This document shows positions 50,984 to 62,105 of a stretch of DNA of 64,000 nucleotides, piece by piece. This stretch comes from Lycocorax pyrrhopterus obiensis. Taxonomy: Eukaryota > Chordata > Aves > Passeriformes > Paradisaeidae. Location: NCBI GenBank assembly GCA_014706295.1, contig JACSVZ010000009.1, forward strand, positions 37,513,768 to 37,577,767, in the 5' to 3' direction. The position numbers and the translations under genes were made by a program. Every line of letters starts with the position of its first letter. Position 1 is the first letter of the stretch. The notes under the pieces are model-generated. The model searched no databases and was not told the DNA's origin. It saw only the letters and a list, made by a program, of their open reading frames with translations.

Positions 50984-51235
50984 ATGGAATCATGGAATTT
51001 AGGTTGGAAAAGACTTTTAAGATGATTGAGTCCAGCATTTCCCCAGCATTGCCAAGGCCACCACTGACCCATGTCCCCAAGTGCCACATCCACATGGATT
51101 TTAAATCCCTCCAGGGATGGGGACTCCACCGCTTTCCTGATCACTTGGTCACCCTTTCTGGGAAGAAACTTTTCCTAGTATCCACTGTTCTCTTTCCAAT
51201 CTCAACTGCCCCTAAAATCACAAGACCTTTAGTTT
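50984..51235 (-). mobile_element. CR1 LINE fragment, about 250 bp
   Basis: The + strand opens with two copies of the terminal repeat (atcatggaatcatggaat), then ttaggttggaaaagactttt. It runs through the ccacatccacatggatttta block and gggaagaaacttttcctagt. It is a reverse-oriented CR1 that keeps its 3' terminus. Confidence 0.88.
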
Positions 51236-53335
51236 GAGGGGTCTCAGGCCTCATGAATTATGGCACCTTTTTTTCTCTTTTCTTCTACAAGTAGTATTTT
51301 TCTGACTTTTCTCTCTAAACTGCTAATTAAACAAAAGAAATTACCAAATTCTCTTCTCCCACTGCTGTAGGGAAGCAGGCTAGGTTAGCTGAAATGCTGG
51401 AGCCTGGTGAAAACCGGAGAAAATTTGGATAATTTTGAATCTGGCAGTGACTTGGTTGCACCAGTGCAAGTCAATAATAATGAGAGAGCTGCTGCTCTGA
51501 GTATTGCTGTGTCAGAACTATGCAAAAATGTTGCTCAAGAGGGTTTTTTCATAGCTGCCTTTGTTTTGGGAGATCTTTGTACTTCCAGTTCCTTTCTGGA
51601 AGAGTCTGTTTTCCGGGTCGTGCATCAAGGTGGAAGAACAGCTTTAAAATAATCCCCGAGGTCTGATTTCCTGAATTGCAGAGCTACACCAAAATAAAAT
51701 GATGCTTTCTGAGGGGGGGGATTTGTTGCAAGGAGTTAAAGGTTCTTTCTGCTGGCCCTGGGAGCTGGAAGTGGATCGCTGGCCACGAGCCAAACTCCAT
51801 CAGCTCCAGAGAAATATTCATAAAGTAAATCAATAATTAAGCCCCCTCTGCAAAAGTAATGCAGGGTTTGACTCCAGTTGCTCTGCAGTGCCTGTTCGGA
51901 CAGGGCTGCTTGGTTTCATTCATTTTCCAAATGAGTTTTAGGAATATTACCAAGATTTAAGGATTTTTGGGGTGTTTTTGACACTTCAGTTTGACTCTGT
52001 AGTGTGTTCAGGTTATTCTGAATAAATTTCCTTCTTTTTTCACCCAGGGATTCTGAATTTTCACCCACTGGGTGATTTGCTGCTGTTCCAATGCTTTTGT
52101 AGGGCAAGCTGACACAGAAAATGGATGGGGATGGCAGCAGCATTTCCTCAGTCAGTACAGCTGAATTTTGCTGGTTTTCTAATATGCTTTTATTTTCCCC
52201 ATTTGTTTTCAACCGTGTTTTCAATTCTCCGTGGAGACAAATGGCTTCAGGAGAATGGGATGGATCCTGTTTATTTCTTGGGCTTCATCAGCAAAACAGC
52301 AACAACCTCGTAGCTGCAGCATCCCTGTGACTTGTGGGGAGAAGAACTCCTTCACTCTGAAAAGTTCTCTGTAATTCCAGGGGGAATTTGCAGGGCCAGC
52401 CATTTATCCAGTTGGGAATGGAGACAGCATTCAGCAAATGTGGCCTCTCCCTTTTCAAAGGGAGGGAAGGCTTTAATTCCTGCTCTGTAGGCTGGAGGGA
52501 AGGGATGTGTTTTGTTCCACCTTCTGAGGGAGAAGCTCCGTGCTGGGCGGGACGTGCCTCGACTCACCAATCCCTCTGCCACCCGTGAGGGTTTGCTTTG
52601 AAAAGATTCTGTCTTCCAGGCCTGCAATTATCCATCTTTTATTTATAAACCCTCTCCTACAAGAGCACTCAGGGTTCCAAAAACTATCTGGGAGATAATT
52701 CTCCGTTAATTAAGCTCCTGCACGTCACGTGGCTCCGTTACCTGTGCTGGCAGTGGTGCCGTGTGAGGTGCCATAAATCCCCTCTGAGATGATCCCAATA
52801 AAAGTGCCTGGCCTGAGCACGGAGCCAGGGGGACAATGACAGGGATTTGGCACAGCCAGGCTTTGCCAAGGGGTTCAGAGCTGGCTGATTTGGCACTTTG
52901 GTTTGTGCAGTCTCCCGGAGTGGTTGCAGGACTCAGGCAGCCCGTTCAGGGGGTGAAGGGGATGCTTTTGTTTCACCTGGTGTGGGGGAGAAGAACCCTC
53001 CTGCTCCCTTCCCAAACCCCCTGGCACCACAGGCAGCGTGGACACAGGGACCTTGTGACCTGGGACATGGGGACCTTGTCACCTGCAGCCCCACGCGGGT
53101 GGCTGGGCTTTAGAGCCCCGTGAAGTCCCTCACCTGGAAAAAGAGTTAGGAAGGAATTTTGGGAGAGGACGGGGCTGTGCTGGTGGAGTGTGGGCCGTGG
53201 CCAGACAAGCACAGGGAGCAGCTTAGAGCTCGGTTTTTGTCCCTTCATGCTGTGTTGGTTCCTCCTCAAATCACCCCCATCTCTCCCTTTTCTTGCCTGG
53301 TCATCCTCTCATCTTGTGTAATCCTGAAATGGGTC

Positions 53336-53500
53336 AGAGCACCCCAGACTGGTTTGGGGTGGAAGGGACCTTAAATCCCACCCAGTGCCACCCCTGCCAT
53401 GGCAGGGACACCTTCCACTGTCCCAGGGTGCTCCAAGCCCCGTCCAGCCTGGCCTTGGACACTTCCAGGGATCCAGGGGCAGCCACAGCTGCTCTGGGAA
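53336..53500 (-). mobile_element. CR1 LINE fragment
   Basis: The + strand reads agagcaccccagactggttt, ggggtggaagggaccttaaa, gccatggcagggacacc, gctccaagccccgtccagc and cagggatccaggggcagcc, ending near gctgctctggga. It is a reverse-oriented 5'-truncated CR1. Confidence 0.85.
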
Positions 53501-54732
53501 ACTTTTCAGGGTCCCTCTTCTGCCTCTGTGGTTTTGTGCTCCTGTGTGTGGCTTGGGAGAATCTCTAATTTTGGGGGGTGGTTTCAGGCTAAAATCCCTC
53601 ACCATACTCCAATGCCTCCTCCCAGCCCCCCAAATTCAAAGAAATCCAGGATTTTGTTGTCTGCCTGCTTCCTTTCTGCTCAAGCACTTGGGAATTCTGT
53701 TCTGAGCCATCTCACCTTGCCCATGGTTTTTGTGAGGGTTTTTTTTTTTTGGGTGGGAGATGGATCTGGAACTGTGGATTCAGATGCCTGAAGGTGAGGT
53801 GTCTCTTCACATCTCAACCTGCACACCCAGGGCTGGAGTCCACCCTGAGGATCACAGGGGATTAATCATGGAATTCCATTAGGGCTTCTCACCCTTAGCA
53901 GGCAGCTCTGAGCTCTCCCCATTTCCTCTCTCTGGGGAATTTGGGGGAGTTGAGGTTTATTTATTTATTTTATTAAACCAGGAAATGTATTTGGTTATCT
54001 TTAATTTCTTTAATTGAGACTGCATTAGCTTCTGGTGCCAGCGCTGCTCTGAGGGGTAAATTTGGCATTTATGGTGAAGATCCTTTTTGTGCTTGTGAAA
54101 TCCTCTTTTTCTTTTTAAATGCCTTTTAACTCAATAGGAAACTAAAGAAGTGCAATAATAATTGTCAATATGTCTGAACAGAATTCCTGGTGCTATCCAG
54201 GGGCCAGAGCAGAATCTCTCTGGCTGTCAATACATCTCCAGCAGGAATTGTGTGGGTGGATCAGAGCACTTATCCCAGCCATTATGCAGCAGTGGCACAA
54301 GTTAATGGAACAGATTGTCAGGGGGACTGGAGGAAGGAAGGGAGATGTGATTTATGGATGGGAGATAATAACCTGCGTGTAATGGGAGAGTTTGGAAAAT
54401 AATACATGGAGGTGCACAGACGAAACGGTTGGCATCGCTCAGAAAATAACATTTTATTTCTGGCTGCTTATTGCTTCCTTGAATTACCTCCTGATTTTGG
54501 TGTTTGATGCAGGATGAGCTACATTTGGAAAAAATAAAATGAAAGCAGTTATGTCACTTCTGAAGGTGACAACAGGGAGAAATTGGGAACACGCTGAAAA
54601 TTGGGGATATTCATGGTTGCTCACCCTCCCTTCTGGTTTGGGGCAAACCTTTTGGATCTGGAGGGTGTTGCCTCCGTAAGGTGGATGTGGCTTTTGTTAT
54701 CTTTGGGGAAAACCTCTGAGAATTTAGGAGAT

Positions 54733-54812
54733 CATAACAAGAACACAAAAAAACCCCCTAAACAAACCCAAACCAAACATAAAAACCCCCCACCCCAAGA
54801 CATAAAAACCCG
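54733..54812. repeat. C/A-rich low-complexity tract
   Basis: Almost only A and C on + (for example aaaaaaaccccctaaacaaa, cataaaaaccccccacccca). The minus strand has several runs of three to six G. Confidence 0.75.
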
Positions 54813-55493
54813 GGGCTGTGTGGATGTGGCGGTGAGGAGCTGGTGGCACAGAAGGAAGGCTCAGGAAGCCGGACTGGGGTGACACAGGAAGAGCCCAACA
54901 TCTCTCCAACATCAGAGATCCCGGCAGGAACTCCAGAACAAAGAATGAGATGGATGTGGGTGTGAAGCACAAAACCCCTCCCCAAAAGCCCACAGCTGCT
55001 CTCGTTTCGTGCAGTCGGCGAAGATGCTCTGTGATCCCCCGCATTCCTTTATTTCCTTCAGATATTTCCAGCCTTTCAGCTTCCCAAACACAACTCCTGA
55101 GGAGGAAACCTGGCCTGTGGAGCACTTTTAGGAGTTGCTGCTTTGCACTTGGAGCTTTTCAGCCCGGGCAGATAAATCCCACTCGCAGGCAGTGCCTCTT
55201 CCAGCTGCGTGGAGCACGGTTACTATGGAATTACTCTTTTTTGAGGCTCTCTGGCATTCCAGGCATGGAATGCTCCGTGGAAGGGCCGGATTGGTGGCAC
55301 CAGAGCTGTGTTTGCCATGGTGGGATGAGGCACTGCCAGCTCTCTGAGCCTCAACTCAGGCACAGAGAGAATAAATGGGATCAGTGGATATTTGAGCTTG
55401 TGGGATTTTTGGGCCTCGTTGCCTGGAGCTTGGGATGAGCAAAATGGGGGTAGGGAGGTGAAATTCCATTTGGGAAATGGTTCTGGAATATTC

Positions 55494-55512
55494 GGGGCGG
55501 GGCAGGGCAGGG
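55494..55512 (+). repeat. G-quadruplex motif
   Basis: GGGG-C-GGGG-CA-GGG-CA-GGG on + satisfies the strict four-run G4 pattern with 1-2 base loops. It lies about 430 bp left of the 66-bp minisatellite. Confidence 0.8.
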
Positions 55513-55944
55513 CAGCTCGTGCTGGGAGTGCAGAGCTTTGGCTGGCTGGGAGCATCCCAGTGTGGGAAGCTGTGAGGAGGCAGAGTTTGGGGTTGGTGCT
55601 GGCTGGTCCCCCCACTTTCCTGGGAATGGGGGAAATCTGGGATCGGGAATCACCTCTCCAGGCTTGTGTCTTACGAGGGGTTGCGTGGGTGGCCCCAAAC
55701 CCAGGAATTACCTATTAAACCACTCAGAAATTGGCTTCTCCTCCTGGAACTCCAAAACCCCGAGAGGAAACAGCAGCACACCCTGCAGGCAAAACCCCTC
55801 CGTGCCTCCTTTTCCCCCGGAGCTGGAGGAGCGAGCGAGTGGAAGCTCCTGATCTGCTCCCTTGGAGTCGAACCAAAGCGTGACAGAAGTGGTTAATTGA
55901 GCAGAGCATCGGAGCAGCTGCTGCGGGCGGCACCGGTGGCTCCT

Positions 55945-56499
55945 CACCTCCCTCAGCTGAGCGTGGCACCGGGCACCTCCTCGGCTTTGAAGGACTTGTC
56001 ATGGGTGTCCCACCTCCTTCAGCTGAGCGTGGCACCAGCCACCTCCTCAGCTTTGAGGGACTCGTCATGGGTGTCCCACCTCCCTCAGCTGAGCGTGGCA
56101 CCGGGCACCTCCTTGGCTTTGAAGGCCTTGTCAGGGCTGTCCCACCTCCCTCAGCTGAGCGTGGCACCGGGCACCTCCTCGCCTTTGAGGGACTCGTCAT
56201 GGGTGTCCCACCTCCCTCAGCTGAGCGTGGCACTGGGCACCTCCTCAGCTTTGAGGGACTCATCAGTGGTGTCCCACCTCCCTCAGCTGAGCGTGGCACC
56301 GGGCACCTCCTCGGCTTTGAGGGACTCGTCATGGGTGTCCCACCTCCCTCAGCTGAGCGTGGCACCGGGCACCTCCTCGGCTTTGAAGGCCTTGTCAGGG
56401 GTGTCCCACCTCCCTCAGCTGAGCGTGGCACCAGCCACCTCCTCGCCTTTGAGGGACTCGTCAGGGGTGTCCCGCCTCCCTCAGCTGAGCGTGGCACCG
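55945..56499. repeat. 66-bp minisatellite, left block
   Basis: The motif CAGCTGAGCGTGGCACC recurs at 55954, 56020, 56086, 56152, 56218, 56284, 56350, 56416 and 56482, always exactly 66 bp apart: eight full units and a partial one. Each unit has the near-perfect palindrome CTCAGCTGAG (one copy, at 56020, begins TTCAG). Because 66 is a multiple of 3 and the unit lacks stops in some frames, both strands show long open frames here. The block ends at the LTR insertion at 56500. Confidence 0.95.
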
Positions 56500-56810
56500 T
56501 GTTGCCCTGAGTTTGCAGTTCTTCGATGTTTTCATTTTCTGTAAAAGTTTCTCACGCACTTTCTGTAAACATGGCCATGTTTCATTGACCGTCCTTTATT
56601 GTTTTTCATTCCCTTCTCCCAGGCGGAGACGTTTGATGGATTTTTCCTTTGACCAGTGTGATTGAGGGGTGGTAATTTCTCCCTCCAATCCACGGTGGTT
56701 TTTAAAAACGTACATAATAAAGGTGAGGGTCTCTGACCCCGGCTCTCTTTCTTGCTTCTCTCCTGACAAGGTGTCTGCGTGGTTCTTTGTGTGCAAGTGC
56801 GACAGCACCG
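56494..56810 (+). mobile_element. Solo LTR 1 with 6-bp target-site duplication
   Basis: A 305-bp element at 56500-56804 begins TGTTGCCCTGAG and ends AAGTGCGACA, the TG...CA form of an LTR. It is flanked on both sides by GCACCG (56494-56499 and 56805-56810), a perfect 6-bp duplication. It contains AATAAA at about 56717-56722, followed by a C/T-rich stretch, as expected for the R region. A 6-bp duplication fits ERVK/alpharetrovirus-like elements. It has no internal viral genes. It is inserted inside one unit of the 66-bp minisatellite. Confidence 0.88.
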
Positions 56811-56861
56811 GGCACCAGCCTCCTCCTCGGCTTTGAAGGCCTCGTCAGGGGTGTCCCACCT
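56811..56861. repeat. Minisatellite remnant between the two LTRs
   Basis: About 50 bp of the 66/72-bp unit (ggcaccagcctcctcctcgg through ggggtgtcccacct) separates the two LTRs. It shows that both inserted into the same array, and the unit sequence continues across them when the LTRs are removed. Confidence 0.9.
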
Positions 56862-57183
56862 TGTTGCACTTGGACACAAAAAGAACCACGCAGACCCAGC
56901 TTAGTTCAGGACAGAAAAGAAGCCAGGAAAAGCCCCAGGCTGTTTGTTTTACTTCATATATATATGTTCCTAGGAATGACCATGGATTGGAGGATGAGGT
57001 TACCGCCTCTCCAACCACACCGGTCAGACGAAAAGTCCATCAAACTTCTCTGCCTCAGGAGAAGGAATGAAAACAAAAAGGAGCGGTTGGCCAAACATAA
57101 CTGTGTTTACAGAAAGTGTGTGAGAAACTTTATCACAGAAATGAAAACATCAAAAGACTGCAAATCTCAGGGCGACACCACCT
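56856..57183 (-). mobile_element. Solo LTR 2, opposite orientation, with 6-bp target-site duplication
   Basis: A 316-bp element at 56862-57177 is, read on minus, a relative of LTR 1: it begins TGTCGCCCTGAG and ends AAGTGCAACA. It is flanked by CCACCT at 56856-56861 and 57178-57183, a perfect 6-bp duplication. Shared blocks with LTR 1 (reverse complement) include tttacagaaagtg, gtgagaaactt, atgaaaacatc and agaaccacgcaga. The two LTRs are clearly diverged by eye, so they are separate insertions rather than one recent palindromic duplication. Confidence 0.87.
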
Positions 57184-57597
57184 CCCTCAGCTGAGCCTGG
57201 CACCGGGCACCAGCCCCTCCTCGGCTTTGAGGGCCTCGTCAGGGCTGTCCCACCTCCCTCAGCTGAGCGTGGCACCGGGCACCTCCTCGGCTTTGAGGGA
57301 CTTGTCATGGGTTTCCCACCTCCCTCAGCTGAGCGTGGCACGGGGCACCAGCCCCTCCTCGGCTTCGAAGGCCTTGTCAGGGCGACACCACCTCCCTCAG
57401 CTGAGCGTGGCACCGGGCACCAGCCCCTCCTCGGCTTCGAAGGCCTTGTCAGGGCTGTCCCACCTCCCTCAGCTGAGCGTGGCATGGGGCACCTCCTCGG
57501 CTTTGAGGGCCTTGTCAGGGGTGTCCCACCTCCCTCAGCTGAGCGTGGCATGGGGCACCAGCCCCTCCTCGGCTTTAAGGGCCTCGTCAGGGGTGTC
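57178..57597. repeat. 66/72-bp minisatellite, right block
   Basis: CAGCTGAG recurs at 57188, 57260, 57326, 57398, 57470 and 57536, with spacings 72, 66, 72, 72 and 66 bp. The 72-bp units carry 6 extra bases in gcaccagcccctcctc compared with gcacctcctc. Both lengths are multiples of 3. The array ends near gtcaggggtgtc at 57597. Confidence 0.93.
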
Positions 57598-58221
57598 TTG
57601 GAAAAGGGGGAGCACCAGGAGCTTTGATGGCAGATGAGAAGGATGCCGCTTTCGACAGAGGATTCGTGTTTTAAATGCAAACGTCGTGCTCGGGGTGGAG
57701 CTGGGGGAGCGGAGCTCTGTCTGGAGGGTTGATTGGCCTTTGAGGTGTCACACGAGCCTGTTTTTAGGGGTGGCCGTGTGTGTTTGGCTTGTGAGCAGTT
57801 ACGGCTGTTGGAAGGAGGGATGGAGGTTTTCCGGGAGCGCCGTGTGTCCGTGTGGGAACGCCAGCCCTGGTGTCACCTGGGAATCGGGGAGCTCGGGGTG
57901 GCACCTGTCCCGCTCCAAATGTCATTGTGGGGCACCTCCCACACAGCATCGGGGGATCTGTTGGTGCTGAGGATGGCAATCACAACAATTCCTGGATAAA
58001 ATACAAGTTCAGGGTGACGTACCTGTGGTGGGCTGCCTGCTTTGGGCCCAGGCTGTGCTTCTGGTGACACATTTGCACGTTTAGCAAAGAGATGAAACCA
58101 GTAGAGTACTGGGACTGTACTGGGACTGTTCTGGGTCACCTGGGGCTCAGCAGGGCTCAGGCTCTGGGCTTTTCTCACAGCACAGCTTTCACTGGTTTGT
58201 GGGAATGAACCACAGAGCTGC

Positions 58222-60051
58222 AAATATTTCCAGGGTTATTGCCCCAATATTTGCAGGGTTGTTCCCCCAATATTTCCAGGGTTATTGCCCCAATATTTGC
58301 AGGGTTATTGCCCCAGTATTTGCAGGGTTGTTCCCCCAATAGTTACATGGCTATTCCCCCAGTGCTTACAGGATTATTCCCCCAGTATTTATATGGCTGT
58401 TCTCCTAATATTTACATGGCTATTGCCCCAGTAATTACAGGATTATTCCCTCAATATTTATGTTGTTATTCCCTTGATGTTTACAGAATTATTCCGCCAA
58501 TATTTATGTGGCTATTGCCCCAATATTTACAGGATTATTCCCTCAATATTTACAGGATTATTCCCTCAATATTTATGTTGTTATTCCCTTGATATTTATG
58601 GAATTATTCCCCCGATATTTACATGGCTATTCCCCCAATATTACAGAATTATTCCCTCAATATTTATGTTGTTATTCCCTTGATATTTATGGAATTATTC
58701 CCCCAATATTTACATGGCTATTCCCCCAATATTACAGAATTATTCCCCCAATATTTACAGGATTATTCCCCCAATATTTACATAACTATTCCCCAAATAT
58801 TTACAGGGTTATCCCCCCAATATTTACAAGATTTTTCCCCCAATATTTATAGGATTATTCCCCTGATATTTACAAGGTTATTCCCCAATACTTACAGGAT
58901 TATTCCACCAATATTTACAGGTTTATTCCCCCAATATTTACAGGTTTATTCCCCAATATTTACAGGGTTATTCTCCCAATATTTACATGGCTATTCCTCT
59001 GATATTTACAGGATTATTCCCCCATTATTTACAGGATTTTGCCCCCAATATTTATAGGATTGTTCCCCTGATATTTACAAGGTTATACCCCAATATTTAC
59101 AGGAATATTCCCCCAATATTTACATGGTTATTCCGCTGATATTTACAGGTTTATTCCCCTGATATTTACAGGATTATTCTCCCGATATTTACATGGCTAT
59201 TTCCCCAATACTTAAATAACTATTCTCCCAATATTTACAGGGTTATTCCCCCAATATTTACATGGGTGTTCCCCCAGTATTTACAGGGTTATTTCCCTGA
59301 TATTTACAGGATTATTCCCTCATTATTTACAGGATTTTCCCCCAATATTTATAGGATTATTCCCCAATATTTACAGGTTTATTCCCCCAGTATTTACAGT
59401 TTTTTCCCCCAATATTTACAGAGTTATTTCCCCAATATTTACATGGCTATTCCCCCAATATTTACAGGATTATTCCCCCAATAGTTACATAACTATTGCC
59501 CCAATATTTACATGGCTATTTCCCCAATACTTAAATAACTATTCTCCCAATATTTACAGGATTATTCTCCCAATACTTACAGGTTTATTCCCCTGATATT
59601 TACAGGGTTAATCCCCCAATATTTACATGGCTATTTCCCCAATATCTAAATAACTATTCTCCCAATATTCACAGGGTTAATTCCCCCAATATTTACAGCA
59701 TTATTGTCCTGGTATTTGCAAGGTTATTCCCCAATATTTACAGGATTTCCTCCCCAATATTTACATAACTATTCCCCCATTATTTACAGGGTTATTCCCC
59801 TGATATTTACAGGATTATTCGCCCAATATTTACATGGCTATTTCCCCAATACTTACATAACTATTCTCTCAATATTTACAAGTTTATTCCCTCAATACTT
59901 ACAGGATTATTCCCCCATTATTTACAGGATTTTTCCCCCAAAATTTGTAGGATTATTCCCCTGATATTTACAAGGTTATTCACCAAAATTTATAGGATGA
60001 TTCCCTTGATATTTGCAGGATTATCCCCCCAATATTTACATGGCTATTCCC
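58222..60051. repeat. 1.8-kb minisatellite, 23-bp unit, about 79 copies
   Basis: The unit is TTATTCCCCCAATATT followed by TACAGGA (23 bp), with 22-bp variants and many substitutions (cccctgatattt, catggctatt, cataactatt). Three units make 69 bp, so the same peptide pattern (FPQYL, SPNIY, IPPIF) cycles through all three frames and creates false open frames. It lies in KIF5C intron 1, ending about 400 bp before exon 2. Confidence 0.95.
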
Positions 60052-60294
60052 CCTCAATTCCCAGGAGGGGAAGGGAACATCCACCTCCTGCTGCCATTCC
60101 AGCTGCTCATCTCCCCCATCCGTGAGCACACAGGGAACCTGTGCCACGTTTTATTTGCCAGCCACACAAAAGATGGGTTTGGAGCAGCCAAAATGTCACA
60201 TCTGTTCAGTCCACGGAACATTGTCCTGTCCTGTGCACTGAGTGGCTTCCTCTGTGGGAAATGCTGCATTTCTGGATGTCAGATGGGGGTGATA

Positions 60295-60620
<326 letters not shown>

Positions 60621-61154
60621 TAATGAATGTTTGGATGTCTGAAGGGGAGTTTAGTAATTAGTAATTCCAAGCATTTCCTTTTTTTGAGGGCTTGTCTGTG
60701 TGGAAAAAACCAAACCCATCAATGCTGAAGGAATTGCAGCAGTTGTTCCTTACTCTCTCCTTGTTATTCCGCACAAACACTTGGGATTTGGGATATAAGG
60801 GACAAAAAGTGTGTTCTTCCTGCAGTGTGAGACTGTTCAGCCCAGGATGAGGGTGGAATGTCTGTATAATGGAGTGGGAGGATGGATCTTTGAAGGAGAG
60901 TGGGGAAGGCCCTGGTTTGGGAGTTGCTTTGCATGCAGAGAGTTTGCATTTAAACCTGGATTGAGGACACAGGTGCCTCTTGGAAAACACCCTGGTTCTT
61001 GGAACAAAACCTTCATAAACCGTTGAAGTTTCAAGATTTTCACTGCAAAATCATTTTTTGGGTGCATTTTAATCACCTGGCATACCCCCTCCAGTGCTGA
61101 AGTCACCCTCACGCTTGGTTCTGGTGCTGGATGATCCATCCATGGTGATATTCA

Positions 61155-61310
61155 TAAAATCATGGATATGCCGAGCTGGAAAGCACCCACAGGATCAGCA
61201 GTCCAGCTCCTGGCCCTGCACAGGACACCCCAAAAATCCACCAGGAGCCTGGGAATGTTGTCCAACCACTCCTGGAGCTCAGGGCTGGATTTGTGACCAC
61301 ACTGCAGCAT
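61155..61310 (-). mobile_element. CR1 LINE fragment
   Basis: The + strand reads aaaatcatggatatgccgag, ctggaaagcacccacaggat and tcctggccctgcacaggaca, then ggagcctgggaatgttgtcc and aaccactcctggagctcag. It is a reverse-oriented CR1 of the cccacaaggatcatc subfamily. The right edge is approximate. Confidence 0.8.
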
Positions 61311-61969
61311 CCAGGGGTTATCAGCAGAACCCTCATTGTTCCCTGGCCTTCTGAGGTGTCCCTGTGCCCTCCAAGGTTTTTATTTTGGTGTTTTGGGGTC
61401 CTGCTCCAAACCCTGGCAGCAGCTGTGCAGGAATTTGTTTGGCTCCCTCAGACAACCTCGAGCAACCCAAGCTGGGGCAGCCCAGGTGATGGGGGGGAAG
61501 GACCAGAGGGAAAATTATTTGATGTTGGAGAGCAGAAATGAGGTAGAACTCGGCTGCCTCTTCTCAGAGGGGTCTGATTGCAGCAGCTCTGCCCTCAGAT
61601 GGGTGAGCCTTTAATAAAAACCGGATCTGTGGAGTTCAGGGATCGTTAGTTTGGGTTGCTGACACGCCACTGAACTGCCTGGAGGTTTGGGGGGCTGTTG
61701 CAATCCTGCAGGGTGTGCTGCTTGGGAATTCGTGGAGGGCCTTTATATCCCCTGTGGAAGCTGGTTTTCCCCTAAAAGTTGGTTTATTCCTCTGGTGAGA
61801 GGAATAAAATCCTTTGCGAGAGGAATTGGGAAGAACTGAATCGCTGACTGAATTGTCTTTATGAACCAAAGAGAAAGGCAAACACTTCCCAAAATCCCAT
61901 TTGAAAACAGAGCTCAAGCGTATTTTCCATGTGGGTTGATTTGGACTTTCGAGGTGTTTGGAAAGGCAA

Positions 61970-62105
61970 GGCTGGCGAGGGGAAGGTTTGGAAGAAAAGG
62001 AGAGAGAATGGGGGAGAAAAGAGAGAAGGAGAGAACATGAAAGTGAAGGATGGGAAGGAGAGGGGGAAGAGGAGAGGGGGAAAAGACAGGAAGGGAGGGA
62101 GAGCA
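61970..62105 (+). repeat. Purine-rich tract
   Basis: About 135 bp that are mostly A and G on + (for example gaagaaaaggagagagaatg, ggaagaggagaggggg), in KIF5C intron 2. It contains several GGG and GGGGG runs. Confidence 0.75.

Noticed and set aside
55724..56544. Open frames of 257 (minus) and 215 (plus) codons with 22-residue repeats
   Set aside because: Both strands are open because the 66-bp unit lacks stops and is a multiple of 3. There is no known domain or independent start signal. I kept the array as a repeat and listed coding only as a question.
56500..57177. A single element with terminal inverted repeats (DNA transposon or foldback element)
   Set aside because: Each arm has its own distinct perfect 6-bp target-site duplication and TG...CA ends, and the spacer is minisatellite sequence. 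Two solo LTRs explain it better.
58239..59057. Open frames of 114-144 codons with FPQYL/SPNIY repeats
   Set aside because: Artefact of the 23-bp minisatellite, which cycles the same peptide through all three frames.
58222..60051. CRISPR array
   Set aside because: The units are contiguous with no unique spacers and the genome is a vertebrate's. It is a minisatellite.
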